From Lacrimispora indolis DSM 755 (lineage in GTDB: Bacteria; Bacillota; Clostridia; Lachnospirales; Lachnospiraceae), in assembly GCF_000526995.1 (NCBI RefSeq), contig NZ_AZUI01000001.1, positions 5,312,001 to 5,376,000 of the forward strand: DNA of 64,000 nt, read 5' to 3'. Position 1 is the stretch's first letter; each line of letters opens with the position of its first letter. Made by a program: the position numbers and the translations under genes. This document shows, one piece after another, positions 27,090 through 36,326 of this stretch. Below the pieces are notes generated by a model, which was not told the origin of the DNA, ran no database searches, and was given only the letters and a program-made list of their open reading frames with translations.

Positions 27090-29687
27090 TTATTTTTCCG
27101 GCCTTACCGAAAGGGTCCTGATCTGACCAGGCTCTACAACTATAGAACTGCAGTCTGCACTTTCCCTTATTTTCTTTTCATCCAGCCTGCACTCACTCCA
27201 GACCAGCCGGTCTGAATCTATGCGGAGCGGAAGGCTGCGGTCAGATGGATTATAGCAGCGGAGAATCAGCTCTTCTGCTTTTTCTGCTTTTTTAAGTGCA
27301 CTTAAGATCAATTGTTTTTCCTCTATCTTCAGAAGGCTATACTGATATGGCACACTGATTTCCGTTGGATTTAATTTCATGGCATGATATGGCATCTTAT
27401 TGTATGTGACAACCGGAGTGATATACTCTTTTGCCTGTTGTGCAGCACATGGAATCCAGGTTGTCAGGGCAAAATCAAATCTTTGCACGCCCTGCATCTG
27501 GGAATCCGGTGTTTCCATCTTAATTCCGGAAGGTCTTCCCGGCCGGCGGCATAAATTCTCCTTGCCCAGCACTCCAACGCAGCGGAACAGGGTAATTGCC
27601 GTGGTGTCATACTCCCGGCCCGTCATCTCATATTCACGTACAGAATTGGTGAGGACTGCAATTCCCCTGTCACCTTCCGGGTGTACGTAGGAAAGGAAGG
27701 GATAGATGGAATCCGGGCGCTCTGACCAGTTTTCTTTTTCCCAAACCTCCATCCCAGGGTCTTTTACCGGCCGCCGTATGATTCCCAATTGATTGTCACA
27801 GATAGAATATTGGGCTCCCATTCCGTTGGGGACCAGCACCCGAAGGCGGTGATCCTTTGCATGATTATGGACTTCCGCCGTAATCTCAATCATCCTGGAA
27901 TCCTTTTTTAAAGTGATATTCCAGAGCACATCCAGTACAACATCACAGCTCCTTTTTTTTCTGCTCTCCAGATTTTTGGGAACAGGCATGGAATACCGGA
28001 TGACCGCTTTTGTCATATGGTCTAAGCAGTGGATCTTCACATCTGCCTCAACGTCTTTGCCTGTAACCATAAAATCCTCTTCAAGAGGAGAATAATCGTA
28101 TCCATCCCCATCGTCACTGCCGTCTTCCAGCAAAAGGACTTCCGAATAGGTATTTCCCCTCTCCTTATCCGTAATACACAAAGTACCGTTTTTTAACACT
28201 TCAATCTTATAATATCTGTTTTCGATCACATCCGTTAAAGTGCCCCCGGCTGCACTCCGATTCTCTTTTTGTGATTCCTTTAAAAAATAGGTCCGGTATC
28301 CCATAGCCGGTATGGTATCCTGGAAAACAATCTGGTATTTCACAAAGGGTTCATAATTTCCATAGTGTACGATCTGTCTGTCAATCAATCCCGGATCAAT
28401 GGTTTCCTTTCTGCAGATTTCAAAGGGGATCCTCCTGCCTGCTTCATCTTCCAGCTCAAAATTACGGATCCTGGTTATAACCTCCCCTGTTATCACCTCG
28501 GTTCTTTCATACGCAAGGAGATTAAATGCAGTAAGTTTATCCACAGATATGCTGCTGTCCATGCTGTCGACAATCTGGCGCATGTAAAAATCCATTAATT
28601 GATCGGCCCGTTCTTCCGCAAGAAAGAAACGGTCCCCAATTGCCCGATGTACTTTATCACTGCAGCAGCAGCCAATGGAATCATGGGCATGGTTTTGCAA
28701 AAGCTCTTTCCATAGCTGCTCCATTAATCCATGCTCATATGGGATCCCCAGACTATATGCGATGCTCATCAAGGGCTCCAGTAAATTCGTTACTTTGTTT
28801 TCAATCCTGGTATTTGCAGATTTCAAATCAGCTCTGGATGAATAAATACTTCTGTGAACACGCATATATTTCCCATCCAGAAATTCTCCCCTAAGCGTAT
28901 CTAAGCCTTCCAATTCCTCTGTGCGCCGAAAGACCTCTTCGTAACGACCTATGGAAACCGTTCTTTCGGGATACAGCTTCTTAATCTGTTCCATCACCTG
29001 AAAAATATCTTTTTGAATTGGCATCTGGTCATGGCCGTTAGGAAGGAGTATATCATTTGCCGCGGCTCCCTTATCCAATACCGGAAGGTATTTATCCAGT
29101 CTTGTTTTCAGCTCATCCGACTCTGTTGGCAGGTATTTTCCGATTGCATACCCCAGGGGCAGAAGCTGGACCAGAACCTTTGATCCGTCCGGTCCCTCCC
29201 AGTAAAATTCGGTTTTGTCCGTACCCATTCGCTCCGAGGTCCCGCGCCAAAATATACACCGTTTGATTCCGAACCCATTTAAAATCTGCGGCAGCCGGGC
29301 TGTCTGCCCAAAAGAATCCGGCAGATACCCAATATCCATACGCGGCCCCAGCTTTTCACAGTCCATCATGCCATAAAGCAGATTACGGATTATGGATTCC
29401 CCTCCTACTACCATCTCATCGGTCTGGGTATACCAGGGACCTATGATCAGCTTTCCCTGTTTTACCAGTCTCCTGACACGCTCATAATTTTCCGGTTTCA
29501 CAGAAAAATAATCTTCCAAAACTGAGGTCTGTCCATCTAAGACAAAGCAGGGGTATTCCTTTCTGGTTTCCAGCATGGTGAGAACCTCTTCCATGTCGCG
29601 CACCAGTAAGATCCTGGATTCTTCCGCAGTAAAATACCACTCCCTATCCCAATGAAAATGTGGAACTATATGTATACGATCTGCCAA
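27090..29687 (-). CDS. Alpha-mannosidase, GH38 (MngB-like)
   Basis: Retaining alpha-mannosidase of family GH38, 865 aa. Zinc ligands are His10 (or His12) and Asp14 in HFHWDREW plus the later NHAHDS histidine; the nucleophile is Asp124 in YLPDSFG. In E. coli, MngB hydrolyses 2-O-(6-phospho-alpha-mannosyl)-D-glycerate made by the MngA PTS. Here the gene follows a fructose-type EII by 21 nt, giving the same pairing, so a phosphorylated mannoside is the likely substrate. Mannosylglycerate itself is not proven. Confidence 0.9.
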   Translation of the reverse strand: MADRIHIVPHFHWDREWYFTAEESRILLVRDMEEVLTMLETRKEYPCFVLDGQTSVLEDYFSVKPENYERVRRLVKQGKLIIGPWYTQTDEMVVGGESIIRNLLYGMMDCEKLGPRMDIGYLPDSFGQTARLPQILNGFGIKRCIFWRGTSERMGTDKTEFYWEGPDGSKVLVQLLPLGYAIGKYLPTESDELKTRLDKYLPVLDKGAAANDILLPNGHDQMPIQKDIFQVMEQIKKLYPERTVSIGRYEEVFRRTEELEGLDTLRGEFLDGKYMRVHRSIYSSRADLKSANTRIENKVTNLLEPLMSIAYSLGIPYEHGLMEQLWKELLQNHAHDSIGCCCSDKVHRAIGDRFFLAEERADQLMDFYMRQIVDSMDSSISVDKLTAFNLLAYERTEVITGEVITRIRNFELEDEAGRRIPFEICRKETIDPGLIDRQIVHYGNYEPFVKYQIVFQDTIPAMGYRTYFLKESQKENRSAAGGTLTDVIENRYYKIEVLKNGTLCITDKERGNTYSEVLLLEDGSDDGDGYDYSPLEEDFMVTGKDVEADVKIHCLDHMTKAVIRYSMPVPKNLESRKKRSCDVVLDVLWNITLKKDSRMIEITAEVHNHAKDHRLRVLVPNGMGAQYSICDNQLGIIRRPVKDPGMEVWEKENWSERPDSIYPFLSYVHPEGDRGIAVLTNSVREYEMTGREYDTTAITLFRCVGVLGKENLCRRPGRPSGIKMETPDSQMQGVQRFDFALTTWIPCAAQQAKEYITPVVTYNKMPYHAMKLNPTEISVPYQYSLLKIEEKQLILSALKKAEKAEELILRCYNPSDRSLPLRIDSDRLVWSECRLDEKKIRESADCSSIVVEPGQIRTLSVRPEK

Positions 29688-29708
29688 ACGTTTCTCCGCC
29701 TTTCTTTT

Positions 29709-31607
29709 CTATGCTTTCTGTTGTTTCTCGAATTTTGCCTTTTTTAATAATACAAGAAGAATTGTAGAAATAACCGCTCCCAATACAGCCGCAAAGAACC
29801 ATATGGCGGCATTGGCAAGTCCGCCTAATCCATCCTTTAATAAGAACAGGGAGAAAATGCCTGCCCCAGGTACATCCAAGCCGATATTACACATGGCCAC
29901 AATTGCACCTGTTACTGCAGATCCGGCGCATAAAGAGAAGATCACCCGTAGCGGATCCGCCATCATTAAAGGGATGGCACCCTCGGTGATTCCGGCAAGT
30001 CCCAGAATCCAGGTGGACATCCCGGCTTCTTTTTCTTCCTGGGTAAAATACTTTTTAAATCCAAGGGTTGCAAAGGTTACTGCAAATGCAGATACCATTT
30101 TAATAGAAGCAAATGCTGCATACGGCATTAAAATCCCTTCTGACATGGCACCGACACAGAATGTATATGCCGCTTTATTTACCGGACCGCCAAGATCAAA
30201 GGATACCATAATTCCAATAATGGCGCCAAGAAGTCCGGCATTGGATCCGCTCATACTTCCCAGTACTTGAATCAGAGACTGATTCAGCCATGCAACCGGT
30301 TTTCCAAGGAGGAAAATGATGACGATTCCAACAATCAACGTGCTGCACACAGGATATACCCAAAACGAAACGAATCCTGAAAATACACCTTTTGCAGGGA
30401 TATACTTCCTTAAGGCTCTCACCGTATAACCGGCAACCAGGCCTCCCAGCATTCCGCATAAAAATCCGCCGTTAATCAAATTTGCGGCAATTCCGGCAGC
30501 AAATCCGGGAGCCAGCGCCGTCTTATCTCCAAGAGAGTAAGCCATATAAGCAGAAAGCATTGGGATCATCAGTGTTCCAAGAGTATTGCCTCCCATCTTT
30601 CTAAACAGCCACAGCCAGCTGTTATCCAGGTTATAAAGATCCTGCAGTCCAAAGCCCTGGGCTATCAATACTGCGAACGCATTGATCATACCGCCTGCAA
30701 CAATGATTGGGATGATATAGGATACTCCTGTGAGCACCGCCTGTTTGACTTCACTTCCAAAGCTCTGTTTATCCTCTTCCCTGCTTCCCGTATACTCCCT
30801 TTTTTCCTGGGTTTTCGCTTTATCCAAGGCTGCACTGATAATGCCCTTTGCGTCTTTAAGGGGAGCAGACACTTTGGTTTTATAAAGCGGAAGGTGATCA
30901 AAACGCTGGGAATCCTTCACCGCCACATCAACCGCAAAAATTGCAGCATCAGCTTCCTTTAAATGCTCTGCGGTGTGGCGGCCCTCCACGCCATTGGCCC
31001 CCTGCTTTTCCACATAAACCTTAACTCCCATTTCTTCCCCTGCCTGAACCAGCGCTTCTGCGGCCATATAGGTATGGGCAATTCCTGCCGGGCAGGCTGT
31101 CACAGCTACGATTGTTTTTTCATATGTCTTTTTAGTTTCCGCTTTTACCGGTTCATAAGAAAGATTTGTGTAAAACTCCCGGCTGGTTTTGGACGAGAGA
31201 AGATGTTCCAGATAACGATGATCCGATACCTTTGTCATTAATTCTGCCAGCAGCTCCAAATGGGTGCTTCCGGCCTCTGCCTCGGGAATTGCCAGCAAAA
31301 ACACGTATCGCACTTTGTTATCCGGAGCCAAGCTCTCCCAGTCGTCTATGGGCTCTCTGACAGAAGCAAATGCAAAGGCCGCATCATTGACCGTCTTGCT
31401 TTTTCCATGGGGAATGGCGATTCCCTTATCAATTCCCGTGGCGGATAAGCTTTCCCTCTCTTTTACTGCCTGATAAAACTCTTCTTTTGACCGGATCTTT
31501 TTTTCTTCATAAAGCTTTTCAATTAAATCACGGATTGCCTCATCCTTGCTTTTATAGCTGCGGTTTAAAGCAATCAATTTTTCATTTGTTACCCCTTGAA
31601 GATTCAT
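29709..31607 (-). CDS. Fructose/mannosylglycerate-type PTS permease, EIIABC
   Basis: Fructose-family enzyme II, 632 aa, domain order EIIA-EIIB-EIIC: active His67 in GIAIPHGKS, Cys172 in VAVTACPAGIAHT, then about nine membrane helices including SFDLGGPVNKAAY, the family hallmark. It resembles MngA (HrsA) more by its context than by any residue I can name: a GH38 alpha-mannosidase is next in the operon. An AAGGAGG site precedes the ATG. An RpiR-type regulator lies 156 nt upstream. Confidence 0.92.
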   Translation of the reverse strand: MNLQGVTNEKLIALNRSYKSKDEAIRDLIEKLYEEKKIRSKEEFYQAVKERESLSATGIDKGIAIPHGKSKTVNDAAFAFASVREPIDDWESLAPDNKVRYVFLLAIPEAEAGSTHLELLAELMTKVSDHRYLEHLLSSKTSREFYTNLSYEPVKAETKKTYEKTIVAVTACPAGIAHTYMAAEALVQAGEEMGVKVYVEKQGANGVEGRHTAEHLKEADAAIFAVDVAVKDSQRFDHLPLYKTKVSAPLKDAKGIISAALDKAKTQEKREYTGSREEDKQSFGSEVKQAVLTGVSYIIPIIVAGGMINAFAVLIAQGFGLQDLYNLDNSWLWLFRKMGGNTLGTLMIPMLSAYMAYSLGDKTALAPGFAAGIAANLINGGFLCGMLGGLVAGYTVRALRKYIPAKGVFSGFVSFWVYPVCSTLIVGIVIIFLLGKPVAWLNQSLIQVLGSMSGSNAGLLGAIIGIMVSFDLGGPVNKAAYTFCVGAMSEGILMPYAAFASIKMVSAFAVTFATLGFKKYFTQEEKEAGMSTWILGLAGITEGAIPLMMADPLRVIFSLCAGSAVTGAIVAMCNIGLDVPGAGIFSLFLLKDGLGGLANAAIWFFAAVLGAVISTILLVLLKKAKFEKQQKA

Positions 31608-31721
31608 AACCCTTCCTCCTTATTTCTTTGTTAAGAACACTATAGCACTTATTTTTCATAAAACTGCATTTTGGTAATTTGCACACAGGTTTTTAAGCAG
31701 ATATGATACAAATACACAAAA

Positions 31722-31750
31722 ACAGGTATTGTATTTAAACAATACCTGCC
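31722..31750 (-). terminator. Terminator after the RpiR gene
   Basis: CAGGTATTG/CAATACCTG stem with an 8-nt loop and TTTTT on the minus strand, between the regulator and the PTS gene, which therefore needs its own promoter. Confidence 0.75.
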
Positions 31751-31763
31751 ATACATAAGTAAA

Positions 31764-32519
31764 CTAAACCATGTAATACGTATTCCAGAAATCCTCACTC
31801 AGAAGCCGCAGCAATACCATCAGGCCACACCGGTCCGTTACATTATAATCATTCACAACCCGGTACTCTCCCCAGAAAAACAGCTGCAGATCCGTCATAT
31901 CAGCCAGTGGATTCTTGTTAAAATGAGTGATACTGATTGTCTTCATTCCTTTTGCCTTTGCCTTTTGCGTCAGCTCCAGCAGCCGTTCATGTTCTCCCCG
32001 GGCGCTTATGACAACCAGAACATCACTGCTTTTGCCATGCTCCACACAGTAAAACATATCATGAATGTGAATTTCACATTCTACCTTTTTTGCAAAGCAC
32101 CGGAGATTATTCTTCATCATTTCGCAAAAATGATAGGAATCACCCAGTCCGGCAAATATACAGCAGTCCGCCTCGATTAAGGTTTTGGATACTTTTTTAA
32201 TGACACTTTCGTCAATCGTATCCAATGTTTTCACAATATTCTGCGGCAAATGCTCCATGAGCTGATGGACCAGTGTCTTATCTCCGGCCTCCGGTTCATC
32301 CTCATTGTTTAAGGCATATTTCAGCTCAGAAAAACCGCTGTATCCTATCTTCTTTGAAAATCTCATGACGGCATTGGGCGCAACGTAAATATCTTCCGCT
32401 ATTTTCCGTATAGATAAGTTCATGATCTCTTTCCTGTGGAGATTGATATAGTCAACGATCAAATCATCGGTGTCATTCAGTTGGAATTCATGGGACAAAA
32501 CCCGCTGTTGAAAAGTCAT
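31764..32519 (-). CDS. RpiR-family transcriptional regulator
   Basis: 251-aa regulator with an N-terminal RpiR helix-turn-helix (about residues 1-75, LSIRKIAEDIYVAPNAVMRF) and a C-terminal SIS sugar-phosphate-binding domain (about 105-235) with VLVVISARGEHERLLELTQ. The neighbouring PTS/mannosidase genes are the likely targets, with a phosphorylated sugar as effector. It has its own promoter at 32545-32573. Confidence 0.9.
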   Translation of the reverse strand: MTFQQRVLSHEFQLNDTDDLIVDYINLHRKEIMNLSIRKIAEDIYVAPNAVMRFSKKIGYSGFSELKYALNNEDEPEAGDKTLVHQLMEHLPQNIVKTLDTIDESVIKKVSKTLIEADCCIFAGLGDSYHFCEMMKNNLRCFAKKVECEIHIHDMFYCVEHGKSSDVLVVISARGEHERLLELTQKAKAKGMKTISITHFNKNPLADMTDLQLFFWGEYRVVNDYNVTDRCGLMVLLRLLSEDFWNTYYMV

Positions 32520-32544
32520 ATTTCAGCCCCCTTACTGTTTATTA

Positions 32545-32573
32545 ATTATAAAGAAGAACTAATAAAATAACAA
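32545..32573 (-). promoter_or_regulatory. Promoter of the RpiR gene
   Basis: Minus strand -35 TTGTTA (32573-32568), 17-bp spacer, -10 TATAAT (32550-32545). Confidence 0.7.
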
Positions 32574-32630
32574 GGCTTAATTTTTATATGACTTACGCCT
32601 TTAATACACAGTGCTATAAATTGACAAATG

Positions 32631-32669
32631 AAAACCGGAGCAAACTATTTTTTTGTTTGCTCCGGTTTT
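32631..32669 (-). terminator. Terminator of the microcompartment operon
   Basis: A 15-bp perfect stem (AAAACCGGAGCAAAC / GTTTGCTCCGGTTTT) with an A/T loop, four nt past the dhaL-like stop. It closes the 15-gene operon that starts at 44344. Confidence 0.8.
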
Positions 32670-32672
32670 ACT

Positions 32673-33290
32673 TTATCTGTCTGCAGCTGCTTTCATCATA
32701 AGAGCTGCCACAGCGGCTCCGGGATCCTTTAGGGAGCGGGAGGCCTCTCCTCTGGTTGCAGCCCTTCCATGAACGGCGATCATGGTTGTGGTATGCTCAA
32801 AACCATTCCATGCCGCCTCTGCCGCTTTCCCAAAAGCTTCTTCCAGGGACGCTCCGGCTTCCACTTGGGCCTTAAGCACTTCCACGCCGGGATGAAATCC
32901 ATCCAAAAAGGTCTTATCTCCTACTTTTGCCTTGCCCAAATCAGCAACGCCGGCTTCATAAGCTTCAAACAAAACGGCAACATCCGCACCGGACAATTCC
33001 GTCTTTCCTTTTAAAACCTTTCCGGCACGCATCAGTCCTGCCGCCATCAAGGTCCCCATGGTGGAAGGAACCTTATTTCCCATGGTTTTCCCGGCCTTGT
33101 ACAAAAGCTTGCCCAGATCCGGCTCAGTCCCGTCTGAAACAGAATCATAAGCCGCCTGAAATCCATCTGTCATGGTCAGCCCCAGATCACTGTCTCCCAC
33201 AACACTGTCCAGCTCAATTAAGTAGTTTTTGTTTCGCCCCATGATCTTACTTATTCGTTCAAGCATGGCTATCAGTTCCTGCTGGTTCAT
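32673..33290 (-). CDS. DhaL-like dihydroxyacetone/ketose kinase subunit
   Basis: ADP/ATP-binding subunit of a DhaK-DhaL type kinase, 205 aa. The metal-binding motif reads LDSVVGDSDLG (three Asp conserved; the His that often follows in DhaL is Leu). The ATG at 33290 is preceded by GGAGGAGG. It is the last gene of the microcompartment operon, 83 nt after its DhaK partner. No DhaM (the PTS phosphodonor) is in the window, so ATP is the likely donor. The substrate may be dihydroxyacetone or another 1-hydroxy-2-ketose. Confidence 0.88.
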   Translation of the reverse strand: MNQQELIAMLERISKIMGRNKNYLIELDSVVGDSDLGLTMTDGFQAAYDSVSDGTEPDLGKLLYKAGKTMGNKVPSTMGTLMAAGLMRAGKVLKGKTELSGADVAVLFEAYEAGVADLGKAKVGDKTFLDGFHPGVEVLKAQVEAGASLEEAFGKAAEAAWNGFEHTTTMIAVHGRAATRGEASRSLKDPGAAVAALMMKAAADR

Positions 33291-33373
33291 ATCCTCCTCC
33301 ATTCTGCCGCTGTATTGTCGGCATATATAATCGTGACAATGGTATGGCTTCTGTCTTTTTTACAGCATGGCTT

Positions 33374-34387
33374 TTACACTGTTCCCTGCTTAAAGAACGG
33401 GGTATCTGCCGGAGCATCCAAATAGCCCTTTAGTTCCTCATCCATTTTCAAAAGGGAAATGGACAAGCCGGCCATTTCAATGGAAGTCACATACTCTCCT
33501 ACATAATAACGGTGAACCTTAATCCCCTTCTCTTCCAGAATCTGATTGACCTTTCTTGCCACAATATACTGTTCGTCAAGAGGGGTGGCTCCCAATCCGT
33601 TTACAAGAACCGCCACCTCATCACCGGCATTGTAAGGAATATCTGCCAGAATCCGTTCCATCATCTCCGCCGTGATCTCATCTGCGCTCTCCAGCTTGCC
33701 CCGGCGGATTCCAGACTCTCCATGGATCCCCATGCCGATCTCCATCTCATCTTCTCCGATCTCAAATCCCGGATGGCCTACTCTCGGCACCGTACAGGGG
33801 GTCAGGGCCACTCCCATGGTCCTTACATTGGCAGCCGCCTTTTTGGCGATCCGCTTTACCTCCTGCAAATCCTTTCCTGCTGCAGCTGCCGCTCCGGCAC
33901 ACTTAAATACAAAGAAGATACCGGCTACCCCTCTTCTGGTGTTCTTCTCTCCGGGGGCTGCCTTGGGAGATGCCACATCTTCCCCTGCAACCACACTTTC
34001 CACACAAATATCCTCTTCCATATCCGCCATCTCTGCAGCCATGTCGAAATTAAAGATATCCCCGTTATAATTGCCGTAAATATAAAGAACGCCTGCTCCG
34101 GAATCAATGCTTTTTGTAACCTGAAGCATCTGCTCCGCACTGGGGGACTGGAAGACATCTCCCACAGAGCAGCCATCTAACATCCCCTTTCCCACATATC
34201 CCAGAAACAGGGGAAGATGCCCCGAACCTCCTCCGGTCGCGATTCCCACCTTTCCCTCCACCTTATTGGAGGTGACCAGGCAGCGAAGGTCGCCTGCTGT
34301 ATAAGTGACATAGCCGGGATGGGCAAGATAAATCCCCTCCAGCATTTCATTTACATAGTTTTCCGGCACATTAATCAGTTTTTTCAT
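33374..34387 (-). CDS. DhaK-like dihydroxyacetone/ketose kinase subunit
   Basis: Substrate-binding subunit of the DhaK family, 337 aa. His222 in GMGIHGESG is the residue that in E. coli DhaK binds the ketone covalently as a hemiaminal. GGGSGH (His57) and GNYNGD (Asp110) are the other active-site motifs. It acts with the DhaL-like protein encoded next. Its role in the microcompartment operon is not obvious, because the aldolase should yield already phosphorylated DHAP. It may rescue free dihydroxyacetone or phosphorylate a free ketose at C1. Confidence 0.9.
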   Translation of the reverse strand: MKKLINVPENYVNEMLEGIYLAHPGYVTYTAGDLRCLVTSNKVEGKVGIATGGGSGHLPLFLGYVGKGMLDGCSVGDVFQSPSAEQMLQVTKSIDSGAGVLYIYGNYNGDIFNFDMAAEMADMEEDICVESVVAGEDVASPKAAPGEKNTRRGVAGIFFVFKCAGAAAAAGKDLQEVKRIAKKAAANVRTMGVALTPCTVPRVGHPGFEIGEDEMEIGMGIHGESGIRRGKLESADEITAEMMERILADIPYNAGDEVAVLVNGLGATPLDEQYIVARKVNQILEEKGIKVHRYYVGEYVTSIEMAGLSISLLKMDEELKGYLDAPADTPFFKQGTV

Positions 34388-34411
34388 TTATTTCCCTCTC
34401 CTTCCCATCAT

Positions 34412-35578
34412 TTAAAGGCCATACGCTTTCCCATATACTTCTATAACTTCCCGGACCGTCGGTTTGAAGGGATTGTCCTCCATGCAGGAATCCCGCATCG
34501 CCACTTGAGCCAGATCCTTAAAATCTTCAGGATCTACCTTAAGTTCCCGTAAGTTCTGCGTAATCCCAACTTCCTTTGACAGCCGTCTGATGCAGGACAC
34601 CGATTCCTTTACAGCCTCTTCCCCCGTCATTGCAGCTGCCCCGGGAAGCTTAAGCCCCTCTGCCACCTTCTTATACCGTTTGGCGGCCTCCGGCCTGCTT
34701 CCGTTAAATTCCATAACAAAGGGCAGCAAAACCGCGTTGCAGATGCCGTGCGGCAGATTCTTAAGCCCTCCCAGGGAATGGGCCATGGCATGGACCATGC
34801 CAAGACCTGCATTGGAAAAGGCCATTCCTGCGCTGTATTCTCCATAAGCCATCATCTCTCTGGCTTTCTCATTGCTTCCGTCAGACACCGCTTCCGGAAG
34901 GTATTCTCTGATCACGCCCATTGCCCAAAGGGCGTCTTTATCGGTAAAAGGGGTGGCTCTCTTTGCCACGGCCGCCTCAATGGCATGGGTCATGGCATCC
35001 ATTCCTGTGGAAGCCGTAAGACCCTTTGGCATGGTCATCATCAGCTCCACATCATTGACTGCAATGGTGACCATGGAATTGGGGTCCACCATGCACATCT
35101 TGGAATGCCTTGCCGGGTCGGTCACGATATAAAAGGAGGTCACTTCGGAACCGGTGCCTGCAGTGGTATTTACCGCGACAATGGGAATCCCCGGTTTCCG
35201 GGAACGGTCCACGCCCTCGAAATCCTCCACCCTGCCGCCGTTTGCCATGACAATGCTGACCGCCTTTGCCGTGTCAATGGCAGAACCTCCTCCTACCGCC
35301 ACTAAAAGATCCACCTCCAAAGCGTTTGCCGCCTCCAGGCATTCATTTACGACGTTTGTGGAAGGATTGGGTTCCACCAGATAGTAAATGGCATATTCCG
35401 CTCCGGCCTTTAAAAGGCAGGCTCCCACCTTATCTCCGGTACCATTTTTATACAGGAACGGGTCCGTAACGATAAGCCCCCGTTTAAATCCCCGTTTCTT
35501 AAGCTCAGCCGGCAGCAGTCCAATGGAGCCGCGGCCAAAAAAGCTGGTTCCTACTGCATTGATCCTTTCAAGCGCCAT
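34412..35578 (-). CDS. Iron-containing (group III) alcohol dehydrogenase
   Basis: Fe-dependent NAD(P)H alcohol dehydrogenase, 388 aa, of the PduQ/FucO/1,3-propanediol dehydrogenase family. The nucleotide-binding motif is GGGSAIDTAKA (about residues 97-107); metal ligands lie in TGMDAMTHAIEA (Asp and His) and in GMVHAMAHSLGGLKNLPHG (two His). In this operon it would reduce the aldehyde released by the aldolase to the alcohol, regenerating NAD+ for the CoA-acylating dehydrogenase. I see no clear targeting extension. Confidence 0.93.
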   Translation of the reverse strand: MALERINAVGTSFFGRGSIGLLPAELKKRGFKRGLIVTDPFLYKNGTGDKVGACLLKAGAEYAIYYLVEPNPSTNVVNECLEAANALEVDLLVAVGGGSAIDTAKAVSIVMANGGRVEDFEGVDRSRKPGIPIVAVNTTAGTGSEVTSFYIVTDPARHSKMCMVDPNSMVTIAVNDVELMMTMPKGLTASTGMDAMTHAIEAAVAKRATPFTDKDALWAMGVIREYLPEAVSDGSNEKAREMMAYGEYSAGMAFSNAGLGMVHAMAHSLGGLKNLPHGICNAVLLPFVMEFNGSRPEAAKRYKKVAEGLKLPGAAAMTGEEAVKESVSCIRRLSKEVGITQNLRELKVDPEDFKDLAQVAMRDSCMEDNPFKPTVREVIEVYGKAYGL

Positions 35579-35589
35579 AAAGGGCCTCC

Positions 35590-36312
35590 TTAGAATTCTA
35601 TATTTCTGAAATCTCCCGGATCGATCCGTTTCAGCGCGTTCAGTTCTTCCCTTGTGGGAAGGGGCGTATAGTCGATATGGGAGTATTTTATGGGGAATCC
35701 GGTATTATCCCTTACCTCTTCCAGGCTGGAAGTTGGATGAATGGTTTCCAGGACCATTTCCCCGTTTTCCATTTTAAAGATGCATAAAGGAGTGACGATC
35801 CGGTCCACGTTTCCCCTGGTAGTCACAAAATCCACCTGTTTTACAAAGGTACGTTTATCGTGCTTTGTTCTCCAGAGAATCGCCCTCTTTGCCGTTGGAA
35901 TGAGAACGGCACTGCCCGCTCCTCCCGGCATCCTTACCTTTGGTTTCTTATAATCTCCAATGACCGACGCATTGACATTGCCGTGAAAATCAAACTGGAT
36001 CCCGCTTAAGAATGCCATATCCAGCTCCCCTCTCATGGCCAGGTCAAATACTTCCATTAAAGGAAAATATCCTGTAGAACGCTCCAAAAGCTCCGGACCT
36101 GCACTGGTATATTTTTTAAGCCTCATTGGATCCGGGTCCACTCCTCCCGGAATATTCAAGTGCACTGCCTCAGGCGCATGAAGCGCCTTTGCCAGCAGCA
36201 GCGCGGTCATGGGCATATGGGAGGATACCCCGTGAAAGACCTTGCCGCCGTTGGGTATGAGGCGGGCCATGGCGCAGACCATAATATCACAGATTCTGTA
36301 TTTTTCTTCCAT
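35590..36312 (-). CDS. CoA-transferase-like subunit B (GctB/IpdB fold), catalytic Glu absent
   Basis: Beta subunit of a family I CoA-transferase-like pair, 240 aa, recognisable by MAFLSGIQFDFHGNVNAS, RMPGGAGSA and HPTSSLEEVRDNTGF. In true transferases a catalytic Glu sits in an ESG or ENG motif near residue 54. Here the equivalent stretch reads HLNIPGG (residues 51-57) with no Glu. This resembles IpdB-type proteins, which are CoA-dependent hydrolases, so acyl transfer by the usual mechanism is doubtful. It follows subunit A by 14 nt. Confidence 0.8.
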   Translation of the reverse strand: MEEKYRICDIMVCAMARLIPNGGKVFHGVSSHMPMTALLLAKALHAPEAVHLNIPGGVDPDPMRLKKYTSAGPELLERSTGYFPLMEVFDLAMRGELDMAFLSGIQFDFHGNVNASVIGDYKKPKVRMPGGAGSAVLIPTAKRAILWRTKHDKRTFVKQVDFVTTRGNVDRIVTPLCIFKMENGEMVLETIHPTSSLEEVRDNTGFPIKYSHIDYTPLPTREELNALKRIDPGDFRNIEF

Positions 36313-36326
36313 CAGGCCACGCCCCC

